Shown piece by piece: positions 35,420 to 46,841 of a stretch of DNA of 64,000 bases. Every line of letters begins with the position of its first letter. Position 1 is the stretch's first letter. The stretch is from Impatiens glandulifera (Eukaryota; Streptophyta; Magnoliopsida; Ericales; Balsaminaceae). The stretch is taken from NCBI RefSeq assembly GCF_907164915.1, contig NC_061863.1:24843710-24907709 (forward strand), written 5' to 3'. The translations under genes and the position numbers were made by a program. The notes beneath the pieces are model-generated. The model had not been told where the DNA came from. It saw only the letters and a program-made list of their open reading frames with translations, and searched no databases.

Positions 35420-35690
35420 AAACACTAGTTGGACTGTTGGTCGAAGGAGAACGATGTGGGAGCACAATGGGTCGGATAGGACGCAGTTTGGGTTGGGTCA
35501 ATGCGGTTCGGTCGTTGGTCAACACGGGGCAAGGTTTCTTCGGTCGCATGAGATTTTCTCGGTCGAAAGGAAGCATGACTACTTTTCTCGGTTGAAAATC
35601 AGGTCAGGTTAAATTTCTTCGGTTGAAAGTTGAGTTCGGCTGGTTTTCTCGGTCGAAAATTAAATATGGTAAAAAAATCAGTTAAAAAGG
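35420..35690. repeat. Irregular short repeats with TTTTCTCGGTCGAAA core
   Basis: The core, a near-palindrome, recurs at about 25-40 bp intervals (e.g. near 35550, 35585, 35617, 35645) in an otherwise GC-richer patch. No gene recognised; the 60-aa open frame across it is repeat-driven. Confidence 0.6.
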
Positions 35691-36194
35691 AGGCGCTCAA
35701 TCGTCTTCTTCGTAGGTAGAGGCGAAAATTGAAGTATTAAAGTCCCTTTATCGATTAAATATTGTTCATCAAAAGTTCACAACACCACCCTTACAATAAT
35801 TATTCAAGGAGAGTTTTTTAAACATCTATTAGTTATATTAAGCTAATGTTATGTTTTTCTTATTTGTATACGATTGCATTAGTGATTTATTGTACTTGTG
35901 TGCATGCCTATCCTAAAGTTGAACATTCATATTCTTGGCACGGATGATTTGGACACATAATCACTAATGTCATGACGGTAGGTAACCACGATCTCTTATT
36001 TAGTTATATTGTGATTGGTGTAGAAGGATTAATAGATGACTTTGCACGAAATATTCCTAACATCATTTTTCACGTCCATTTCCAGTACGTGAAAATGGTA
36101 CATAAACTATTAATTAAAATATATATATATATATATGAGCATTAATAAAATTATTTGTGAGAGAGAAATATTATCTCATACATTTAAGGTATTC

Positions 36195-36877
36195 TAAGAA
36201 CATCTCCAACTCACAAACTCATTCTTAAACCCAAAATGCATTAAACGTCACATCAATACTAATTCATCTCTAACCCAAAAACTCATTTCCAAACTCAAAA
36301 GAATATTTTAAAATATTCCTTTCTTACACTAACTTTTTAATTTTATTAATATTATCTATATATATATATATATCAACTTTATATATTTAATCCTAAACTT
36401 TTCATATTCCTTTAATAAAATTAAAATAAAATTAATTATATATCAATAATTCATATATAACAAAATAATTCAATAATATATTTAAATAAACAAATATACT
36501 ATATTAAAATTTAAATTATACAAAATATAACGTAAAATAAAATATATATATATATATATAATTTTAAGTATAATATAATTTAATTATAAATTTAAAAAAT
36601 ATTATAACTTTTTATTTTAAAATTAAAAATTAAAACACTAAATGAAATATTTTAAATAATTTATATAAACAAGTTTAATATTTAAATTAAAGAGTTTATA
36701 AATTTAAGGACTTATTTAAAAATTTAGAATTTTTTTGCGAAATGAACAATACAACACCAAATATGCGTTTTTATTTTAGAAAGAGAGTAAAAAATGGGTA
36801 TGAATTTGCGTTTTGCTGGCCGGTTGGAGGAAAATTGGGTATGGGTTTGCGTTTTGGGGCGGTTGGAGATGCCCTAA
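36195..36877. mobile_element. Tourist/PIF-Harbinger MITE, second copy
   Basis: The element spans 36198-36874 (677 bp). Left end GAACATCTCCAACTCAC and right end GGTTGGAGATGCCC are inverted. TAA occurs at 36195-36197 and 36875-36877. The interior matches 15086-15787 along its length ('cccaaaatgcattaaacgtc' near the left end, 'gggtttgcg' near the right). Confidence 0.88.
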
Positions 36878-37404
36878 GCAATTAGGTTACACCATTTCCT
36901 CAAAAAAAAAAAAATTTTATTCAACCCCATCATTTTCAAGATGTTCAAAAATAACATTCTTCACGTATATCAACCATGAAGAGACATTTGGTATTTGAAA
37001 AACTAAATGAAGGATTGTATTAAATGGAGGATTCGTTACGTAGATTCAAACTTAGAAGTAAATTTGAATTATTCAAACAACAACTGGCTTACACAACGAT
37101 AGAATCAAAACCTTCTTGTTACTCCCCGTGTACGATATTTTAGTGGCCTTAATATTATTCCACATAATACAATGGATTAGTTTTTAGATAAACTTTTTAG
37201 AACGATGAAAACGATATTAGTGGCATGCTAAACTAAGTTTTTAACTATTATTATTTATTTAACTATTTTTTGTAAAAGTAATTGAGTATTTAATATATTT
37301 TATTAAATTAACTAAGTAATTAATAGTTGATGTAATTATCTAGAATTTTTTATAATTTGATTACAAATCTCTATGAATAATGATTCTTAATTTCAAAAGT
37401 GTTC

Positions 37405-37830
37405 AATCACTGAGTTGAGAGTTGTGGTTAATTTGAATATATATATATGTGAGAATAAATGAATATTTGGGTCGGATTGTGGGTTGACCCACCCATAAAC
37501 ATAAAACGATTAAATACAAAATTAAAAATGTTATAGATATATTTTGGGTTGACTCACCCATAAACATAAAACGATTAAATACAAAATTAAAAATATTATA
37601 GATATATTTTGAACTTACAACTTAACAAAAAAAAACAAGTATAATCATTTAATCAATTAAACTAATAAGACTTTATATTTTAAATTCAACCCCAAATTTA
37701 ATGAACACCAAATATTTTAACAATATAAGTTCAAGTTTTTAAATAACTATAATATATATATAATGATGCTTAAATGTCCGATTGCTAGATCGAATATATA
37801 CGTGAATATATGTGAGTTTGTGGTATACAT
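37405..37830. repeat. Dispersed repeat with an internal 67-bp tandem duplication
   Basis: 'gggttgacccacccataaac' through 'gatatatttt' occurs twice in succession (about 37481-37613). Flanking sequence is related to 61330-61560, and in inverted orientation to 26110-26290, so it is a family with at least three members in the window. I cannot classify it. Confidence 0.65.
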
Positions 37831-37844
37831 TTATTTTTTTAATA

Positions 37845-38105
37845 TCACTTAATTATTTTCCTAGATAATTATCATATTTACCTACTTACATGTTATCCAA
37901 TTTTATCAAATTTTCATGGAAAAACATGTCCTTTCTTGAATAATTTAGTTTCTTCATATGTTTTTCATAAGTGATTTATCACACAACATTAAATAGCATT
38001 TTCTTGATTTATTTAGGTTAAATGAATAAAATATCATTTGTTTTACCTAATTGTAAACATTAAATTACCTTATTAAGGGTAGGGTCAGCTGAACTCCTCT
38101 CAGCT
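37845..38105 (+). pseudogene. Relic of RGGA-like intron 5 (fourth copy of the block)
   Basis: The segment matches RGGA intron 5 of the tandem copies ('tttcatggaaaaacatgtcc', 'taccttattaag', 'ggtcagctgaactcctctca'). It then jumps directly to sequence that in the other units lies about 1 kb downstream ('ggttacaaaagaatcatc'). Exon 6 and the 3' flank have been deleted, and no exon remains. Confidence 0.8.
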
Positions 38106-38377
38106 AGGTTACAAAAGGATCATCCATCTGATGATTAATAAGAACTGAAATTGGTTCTATTCTTATCCTTACATAAATAACCACAACCATTTCATTTTTT
38201 CAAAATACAAATGATCATCTAAGTACCAACAAAATATTTAGTGTTTCTAAACAAAATACCAACACAAAAACATAGAAAACACTAAATTTGCAACACACAA
38301 AAAAGACAAGAAAATAAAATGACAAGCTGCCAATGATTATAGATGGGTAGAAAATCCAGCCGGCGATGAACAAACCA

Positions 38378-39169
38378 TCAAATCCCTGTCCCTCCGGTGG
38401 CCACGACCTGGGGCTCAGCAATCTCCATGAGATCAACTTCTTCTTCAGAATCAGATTCAACATCACCATCATACATTTGTAAAGTATCCAGAAGGGCCTT
38501 CAAGCTCTTATCTTTAGGGTTCACCGGAGTACCCTTTTCCTTTCTCCCTTTCACATTCACTTTCCGACCAAAAGATGCAGGTAATTTCCCTAGTCCCAGA
38601 CATACTTCCTTACTCTTCTGGCTAACAACGCTAGAAACCTCTATTGTGTCCATATCGACATACACATAGTCATTTGCGCCTTCGACTTTCCTAGCTGGTG
38701 CCGGTTCCTTCTCCTGCGAACTGTCGTCAGCTTTAGAACCCTCGGGAGGGGTCTGGAAAACCTCATCATCTTTAGGGCTTTCTGGAGGAAAAACCATTAC
38801 AATTCTTTCTGGCTTCGTATCATCGTCTGTCGAATACGGCGTAAGATCGAAGTCATCATCGTCTTCGGAGAATACCTCAGATTCGCCAGCGAAAGGGCAA
38901 GTCTGGAGGTACAATTCCTGAGAGGAACTGATTCTACATTCATCAAGCATATATCCATAAGGATCTTCTTCTTTTACTTCTACTTTTATTTCTACTTCTT
39001 TGTTCATCTTCTCGAAATCATCATCGTCATCGGAGAATAACTCAGATTCGCCAGCGAAAGGGCAATTCTCGAGGTACAATTCCTGAGAGGAACTGATTCT
39101 ACATTCATCAAGCATATACCCATATGGATCTTGATCTTCTTCTACTTTTGTTTCTACTTCTTTGTTCAT
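38378..39169 (-). CDS. Acidic protein, copy D (263 aa) with duplicated N-terminus
   Basis: Residues 1-54 (MNKEVETKVEEDQDPYGYML to DDDDDFEK) are repeated as residues 55-113 (MNKEVEIKVEVKEEDPYGYML to DDDDFDLT), each with a DECRISSSQELYL and PFAGESE motif. Then follow the Ser/Pro patch (FPPESPKDDEVFQTPPEG), SSVVSQKSKEVCLGLGKLPASFGRKV (absent from tandem copies A-C) and the acidic DGDVESDSEEEVDLM tail. A deletion near the end removes the FPRPRW region, and reading ends in VVATGGTGI. It sits downstream of the RGGA relic in the same tail-to-tail layout as the tandem units. Function unknown; the frame is fully open. Confidence 0.62.
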   Translation of the reverse strand: MNKEVETKVEEDQDPYGYMLDECRISSSQELYLENCPFAGESELFSDDDDDFEKMNKEVEIKVEVKEEDPYGYMLDECRISSSQELYLQTCPFAGESEVFSEDDDDFDLTPYSTDDDTKPERIVMVFPPESPKDDEVFQTPPEGSKADDSSQEKEPAPARKVEGANDYVYVDMDTIEVSSVVSQKSKEVCLGLGKLPASFGRKVNVKGRKEKGTPVNPKDKSLKALLDTLQMYDGDVESDSEEEVDLMEIAEPQVVATGGTGI

Positions 39170-41724
39170 CGAGAGAGAAGGTGGTTTAGGCTAAAGATGT
39201 AATAGCCAAGAATAAGAGAGAGATCTTGTAATATGTGAAGTCCGCTCAAATCCCTTCTTTGTTTAAATAATAATAAAAAAGATGTTAAATGTTAAAAAAC
39301 AAACTTCAACTTTCATGAAACTTTCAAATTATAATTTAATTTTTATGGCTATTTAATTCATGTTAAACCAGTCAAATTCATTCGGTCCAGTTCAATTATT
39401 TATTATATTTATAATATTATTTAATAATTAATATTATATATAAAATGTTATATATATTGTTATTAATTTAATGTTAAATAGTAATATATTATTTAAATTA
39501 AAAATAATATATTTAACATAAATAATATGAATATATTACTTTTTATAAATAATTTTAAATATATATATATATAATATAGTATAATATAATATATATATAT
39601 ATATAAATATATTTTTGTATTAGTATGTTCTTGTTAAAAAATTAAAACCAACCTCCGTGGTTTTGATATCAATTTGTCTAAATTATTAGCTTATATAAAT
39701 TAATAAATTTAAATTAAATTATTAAAATAAAAAAAAAATGACAAAGAAGGTGGATATATATATAAATATATTTAAATTTGTATTTTATTATTATAATAAG
39801 AGAAATAATTGTACGAATAATTTTAGACTTTTGGAGATAAAATTTGAAAAAAAATGACGTGTTAATCTGAATAATATTCCTCTCTCTTCTCTGTCTCTCT
39901 TTATCATTTTCAAAACACATTATTTTTTTCTCAATCTTTCTTAAATTTTCTATATTTATCTCTCCTTAAAATAAATAATTTATTAATATTTTGATTAATT
40001 AATAATTTAAGAAAATTAAATAAAAATATATTTTTTAAATTTATATTATTAAAATAATTCAAAATATACTTAAAATATTCAATATTATTAAATAAACCAA
40101 ACTTATTTTCATAAAATAAACCAAAATCTAAATTTTTAACTGCTTTAAATGTCTAAATAGTCTGAACCATACAATATATTATGTCCATAGTTAATCATTA
40201 ACTTTTAACTATGATATATATAATTAAAAAAATTATTATTTGATTTTTTTTTTTAAAATTTACTTCTAGTTTGATTAGTTTATTATTAGTTTATTGAGGT
40301 CATCTTAACTTATTTAACCTTTGGTAGATTTATTCAACTTATATGATCAGTTTATTTATTTTTTTATATTTATAACATTATTTTTTAAATAATATTATAT
40401 ATATATATATTTATTTATATATTTAATTTTAAATATTGATAAATAAAAAAAATAAAAAATAGAATATATTTAAAAATAAATTATATTAATATATTAATTT
40501 TTATAAAAAAAATTAATATATAATTTTAAATATTAATAAATGACTTAAATTAAAAAATAATATATTTTAAAATAAATTATATGAATAAAGAAAACAAATT
40601 TTTATTATTATATATTTTTTATTTTTGAATATTTTTTTACCAAATCTTTTAACTGTGAATTCATTTTTAAATTTTCTCACCCTCTTCTTTATATATTTAT
40701 TTCGGTTTTGATTTATCTCAATTATAATCGGTATTTTTTAATAATTAATTAAGACTATATGATTTTTGAAACTATAATTATAAATAAAAAATACTCTATA
40801 TTTATATTTCATATTTTTGTTTAATTATTTTATATATTAAATACTTCTATTATAAATAATAAATAAATATATATTTAAATATATATTTTTTATTATAATA
40901 GTTTTATATAAAAATATTATAAATATATAAAATTGATGAGAGAATAAATAAATAAATATATATTTAAATATATATTTTTTTATATAATAATTTTATGTAA
41001 AAATATTATAAATATATGAAAGAATGAATAAAATAATTAGCAATGAATGAAATATATTGTTAGAGAGAATGAATTAAAAAAATATTTAAAAATGATGAGA
41101 AAAAAAATAATAAGATTATAATTTAGGAGGGTAAGAGGGAGATAGAGAGAAAATTGAGTTTAAACACAAAAGTGTGTTTGATTATAATTTTTTGGGTGAG
41201 CTTATTACGCAAAATTATTGTAGCAGTTTATTACGGAAACTCCTCTACGCGGCTTATAAAGGCCGAATCAAACGAGGTCATAAAACAAAAGTAAACATCA
41301 TTTCATTTTCTCTTATTCATCTTATCACTTAAATCATTAACCAAAATATTAAAATATTTTCTATGTTAAATTATTATTTTTTATTTTATTTATATATATC
41401 AATACTCTTTAAAATTTTGTTCGTAGTTTTTTTTAAACCTATATAGTATCCCCAGTCTTACTAAGGTCATAGATTCGATCATGCGGCAAATTCTGCGTCT
41501 AGTTAAATGATTAGTCGCACTTCATATGAGATACGGAACTCAGCGTTATAAAAAAATAATGATAAAGAGAAAATAATGATTGTTAATGATTTTGAGGGGG
41601 TGACAATGAGTTTTGGTAAAAATACTTAAAGATATTGATATATATAAATAAAATAAAAAAATAATAATTTAAAATATAGGCCTTATTAGGATTGTTTTTA
41701 AAAAAAAAACTTAGAGTGGGAAAA

Positions 41725-41993
41725 TATAGGGCTTGTTGGTTATTTAAATAATCTGTAGAGAGAGAAAAATGATTATTGGTGATAATTTTGAGGAAATGAT
41801 GATGTTTTTTTGGTAAAAAGATTTAAAAGGTATTGATATATATAAATAAAATAAATAATTATAATTTAAAATAGATGGTATTTTAGTATTTTGGTTAATG
41901 ACTTGATTGATTTGAAGGATGAGAGAGGGAGTAAAGTGACAATTGATTTGGTTGGGTTATTTGGAAAACCCAAATCCGAACGAGGCCATAATA
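41725..41993. mobile_element. Small MITE-like element, member of an inverted pair
   Basis: It begins 'agggcttgttgg' and ends 'aaatccgaacgaggcca'. The segment is the diverged reverse complement of 42890-43175 over its whole length. Terminal inverted repeats approximate GGSCTYGTTCG. No clear target duplication. Confidence 0.55.
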
Positions 41994-42889
41994 ATTATTG
42001 ATGATTTTGAAGAGGTGATGATTATTTTTGTAAAAAGACTTAAAATGTATTAATATATAAATAAAATAAAAATTAATAATTTAAATAGATGGTATTTTAG
42101 TATTTTAGTTAATAAAATTAGTGATGTTATTGTTGAGAATTGATTGATTTGATTTAGTTTTTTTTTTAAACCTAAAGAGAATAAAGCCATAAAGTATTTT
42201 AATATTTTGGTTAATAAAATGAGTGATGTAATTGTTTAGAAGTGATTGATTGTAAAATTGATTTTATATAAGTTATTTTAAAACCCAAATTGAATAAGGT
42301 CTAATCTTTTAAAAAAAATTATTATTTTTTCAAAATTATCACTAATCATTATTTTTTTCACCCTTTAGTTATTTTTTAAAAATCTCAATACAAACAACCT
42401 TTGAATATTAATAAATTATTTAAATTAAAAAATAATTTATTTTAACATAAATTAATGAATATATTTATAAATTAATGAATATATTTGTTTTTATAATTAT
42501 ATATATATATATTATATATATATATATTGTATGTATTACTTATTTTGTTGTCTAATTTTTATCTTATCGTTTAATTTATTTATTATAAAAAGGTAAAATA
42601 AAATAGGTTATCCTTATTAAATAAAAAAATATAATAATAAGAGAAAAAGAAAAAGAAAAAGAAAAAACTTTAAATATTTGAAAAAATAAATTTATTGGGT
42701 AGAAAATTTTAAAGATATTAATATTTAATAAAAAATATATATTTTAATTAAAATAAGTAAATAATATTTGGTTGATAAATTAAAAATAATAATTTAAAGA
42801 TAAGTTTTTGAAATTTATTTTAGAAAACAAACAATGGACCTAAGGATCTAAGGTCTTGTTTGTTTGGTAGTGAGTTTTTTTAAAAATTT

Positions 42890-43175
42890 ATAAGGCCTTG
42901 TTCGTATTTGGGTTTTCAAAATAACCCAACCAAATCAATTGTCACTTCACTCCCTGTCTTGTCCTTTAAATCAATCAAATCATTAACCAAAATACTAAAA
43001 TACCCTATATTTTAAATTATAATTATTTATTTTATTTATATATATCAATATCTTTTAAGTCTGTTTACCAAAAAAAATATCATCATTTTTTCAAAATAAT
43101 CACCAATTATTACCAATAATTATTTTTCTCTCTTCCCAGATTATTTAAATAACTTGGACACTGAAGAAGCCCTAA
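42890..43175. mobile_element. Small MITE-like element, inverted relative to 41725
   Basis: It begins 'aaggccttgttcgtatttgg' and ends near 'gaagaagccctaag'. Contents mirror 41725-41993 ('tcaattgtcacttcactccc' opposite 'gggagtaaagtgacaattga'). Confidence 0.55.
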
Positions 43176-45050
43176 GAGAGAAAAGTTAAATGACTTTAGA
43201 ATGATTTTAAGTAAGTAACAATTATTTTTAATAAAAAATTTTAAATGGATATATAAATAAAATAAAAAATTATAATTTAATATATAAAGTATTTTAGTGT
43301 TTTAGGTAATAATCGAGGGTGATGTAATTGATAAATGTAAAGTGAAGTAATGTTTAATTTGTATGATTTTTTTTAATAAAACTCATATTAAAAGTATTTA
43401 TTTGGAGGGTGACCCATTTACCGCTAGATTTATTGGTATGCGTTCATTTTAATTTTTTTTTTATCAAACTCAATCATTTAATTATATATATTTTCAACTA
43501 TTAATTATTTAATTAATTTATTATATATTAAAATATATTTACTTAATTTTATAAAATTTTAATTTCAATACAATAATATATTATAATTATTATAACATTT
43601 TAAAATTCAAATAACATTAAAATAAAAATTATTTACTTTTTCATACATTTTTTTTAAAAAAAATCTTATTTATATTTACGTGTTTTCTTGTAAGTCACCG
43701 TTCTAACTATAGAGAAGTTAGGATATATAAGTTGAATCATATTTATCATATAATAAAATTGTGTTTGGAAAAACATATTATTAGAACTAATATAGTTGAA
43801 TTTTAATAAAAAAAAATTGTTATTAAATTTATTAATATATATAACTAAGATATAAAATATATTTCATCCTAATCAATATTAGAATGAATTATGTAAAAAA
43901 TAATAATTTTTAAGAATAATTAGTTCAAACTTTTATTCATTTTTTTTTTGAAAATAAATGACATGACATCATTTATTTGATAAAAAAAGAAAACAAAATT
44001 TAAGAAACAAATAAAAAATTATTTTATTTTTTCAACCAATTACTCTCTTTTTTATTCCCTCACTCAAAATCTCACTCCTATTATTTCTATTTTTTTTAAA
44101 TAAAAATTCCAAACACAGATTATTTTTCTTTTCAAATTTAAATATAATCAAATATTATTTTATCATCAATTTTATCCAGTTAAATATTACTCATTTCATT
44201 AATCAAATATAAAAAAAAATATTTTAAAAACTTAATTTTTATTATTTATTTTTTCATTATATATTAATATATTTAAATCTTACTAATCAAAATAAATATT
44301 TATTATTTATTAACTAAAATTATTTTCCATAAAACAAACAAAATAATTTAAATCAATGTTCAATTGATCTTTCCAATACAAAGAAATGATGACCTATATC
44401 TATGCTGTCATAGGTAATTATTAATTTTCATCTATGACAAGTATTTATATATATAATCATCATTTCAATTTTTTGTCCGTCCAATGATGTGATATATATA
44501 TTTTTAATTTTTTAATAAACTTTTATAAATTATTAATAATATATAACTCAATATTTATTTATATATTTATAAACTATAATATATTTTTTAAAATTATTTA
44601 TTTTTATATTAATTTAGTTTTAAATATTAATAAAAAAAATTAAATTAATAATAAATTCATTTTAAAATAAATTTATGAACATATTAGTTTTTATAAATTT
44701 TATATTATTTTCTTACTGGTATATTATTTTCAAATGTAAACTTTTATTTGTTATCTAATTTTTATCAATGGTATATAACAAAAATAAAATAAATGGTTAA
44801 TCTTTCTAAATAAAAATAAGAAAATATAAAAAATATTAAATATTAAAAAAAAATGTGACAAGGGAAAAAGGTTAAGATTACAAATTTAAATTATAAGATT
44901 TTTTTGGATTTAAGTTATTTAAACAATTAAACCTAATCAACATTATCTTATTTTCTTTCTCTTTTAATTTTTATTACATTACTCAATTCATCCTAAATAC
45001 CAAACTACTATATATTTTAAAAAATATATTATTTTATCATTATATATTTG

Positions 45051-46640
45051 TTAGAATCGGTGTTAATAATAAAGACGGAGTCTGACTATAGTTAACAACT
45101 TTTAAACTTTAATTAGATTTTAGCTCTGTTAGAAGTTAAAAATATGTTTCTATTCTTCGCAAATATTCACAAGCTCTTGAACGAATTCAAATGCGGAATA
45201 GTTTGTTACATTTGAAGCGTCAGGAAAACGAATGCAAACAACAAAAAGTAAAAAGAATATAAAGAGTTTAATGAATGTTCGAAAATAAAATTTCTACGTC
45301 ACTCATTCTTTCTCAACATGAAGGATATTCACTAGAAGACTTTGATTTATACAATGACTGTACAAACCCAATCAGAAAACACATGACTTAACAACCGCTT
45401 GTTTATGAACTTCTAGCTAACTCTCTTTTGAACAGAACAACCTCTGTTCAACTTACAACATTGAAATTTCACACAGAAAGAACAGTATATGAATTACAAA
45501 ATAATCTCAAGGAGAGTGAGTACAACACTTAGAGGTTCTTAATTCGTACAGAGCGTTCAACAAGAGAGAATTCAAGAACTGAGAGATTGAGTTAGCGCAA
45601 GCAAGAATGATAGAGAGTTCAAGTTCAGCGCCCGTTCTCATAGAATATAAATTTATACTTGAAGTGCACAACAGTACGAGATGGTCACGTGGACACGTGT
45701 CCTCAAACTGTTGTACGACCGCCAATAGTACGAGATGGTACAATAGAGATATTATCGTTGAGATCGTGGGCGTACCGGACTGATAGTGCGCCGAATATTC
45801 TCTGAGATCGTGTTGTACTGGAAAGGTAAAACGAGGGCAATTTGAATGATAATAGTGTACGTGACAATTGTTCATTCGTTGTTTGAGTTGACTTGTTAGA
45901 CTATTGAAAACAAGAACTACAGATGAGCTGAGTAGTCAATCAGACGCTTCTTCAAATGTCTGATGAAGTTGGACGACGTCCAACTACGCACTTCTTTAGA
46001 ACACGTCTAATGAAGTTAGACAACGTCTACTCGTGCATTATTTCAGACCACGCCTGATGTAATTAGACGACATCTGTTCGCGCACTTCTTTAGACCACGC
46101 CTAAAGAAGTTATACGACGTCTACTCGCGCATTACTTCAGACCACGTTTGATGTAATTAGACGACGTCTGCCCGCGCACTTCTTTAGACCTCGTCTAAAG
46201 AAGTTAGACGACGTCTTCTCGCGCATTACTTCAGACCACGTCTGATGTAATGAGACGACGTCTGCTCGCGCACTTCTTTAGACCACGTCTAAAGAAGTTA
46301 GACGACGTCTGCTCGCGCACTTCTTTAGATCACGTCTAAAGAAGTTAGACGACGTCTACTCGTGCATTACTTCAGACCACGTCTAATGTAATTAGACGAT
46401 GCCTGCTCGCGCACTTCTTTAGACCACGTCTAAAGGTGGTCTAAAGAAGTTAGATGACGTCTACTCGCGCATTACTTCAGACCACGTCTGATGTAATTAG
46501 ACGACGTCTGCTCGCGCACTTCTTTAGACCATGTTTAAAGAAGTTAAACGACGTCCGAATAGACATGCTTCTTTAGATCTATATTTGCACAAAGGCAAAT
46601 TACCTAACTTAGTTTTATTAAAACCACATCATCAAAACTA
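45051..46640 (-). mobile_element. LTR-like copia end (R/U5 plus minisatellite U3), minus orientation
   Basis: The plus strand starts TGTTAGAATCGGTG, so on the minus strand the LTR would end in ...TCTAACA. A TATA-like AGTATAAATTTATA (minus strand, near 45645-45660) is followed by a leader-like region, and the 47-bp minisatellite lies in the U3 position. No primer-binding site follows the presumed 3' end, so this is a 3' or solo LTR. The exact U3 start (about 46600-46640) is uncertain. Confidence 0.5.
45940..46580. repeat. 47-bp hairpin minisatellite, ~13 units, two alternating variants
   Basis: Type A units contain ACTTCTTTAGAC-CAC-GTCTAAAGAAGT. Type B units contain ATTACTTCAGAC-CAC-GTCTGATGTAAT. 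Each is followed by AGACGACGTCT and 'gctcgcgc'. A and B mostly alternate, implying a ~94-bp higher-order unit. Each unit has a 12-bp stem plus a short AGACG/CGTCT palindrome. One unit near 46430 carries an internal 10-bp duplication. Confidence 0.9.
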
Positions 46641-46841
46641 TGTTGTACAAATTCTTTTATGTTAATTAATTATTTATTTCTTAATTAATTTTCTCTTTTC
46701 TTTATTTAACTTAATATAACAATTTTCCTTTTTTTTATGATGTTAAAACTTTGTTAAAATCAAGTTATAAAGAAAAAATCAAGTTGAAACACGAACTTAG
46801 GAAAAACATTAGCCATTGTATTTTAAAAAAACTACAAGAAT

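Larger units (their letters stand above)
39180..45050. other. Gene-poor AT-rich DNA
   Basis: No coding region is supported. It contains several diverged copies of a short repeat with the phrase 'tattttagtattttggttaa' (about 41880, 42090, 42200), an inverted MITE pair (listed separately), a segment near 41430-41550 with a weak tRNA-like B-box ('agattcgatc'), and 43790-45000 homologous to 31.4-33.9 kb. Open frames here are artefacts of low complexity. Confidence 0.6.

Noticed and set aside
41430..41550. tRNA gene or SINE
   Set aside because: Only a weak B-box-like sequence. No A-box at proper spacing and no cloverleaf could be drawn.
45507..45875. 122-aa minus-strand frame
   Set aside because: Falls in the LTR-like promoter/leader region and has no conserved motif.
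45940..46580. Possible CRISPR-like array of repeats with spacers
   Set aside because: Eukaryotic context, no unique spacers, and the whole 47-bp unit repeats.
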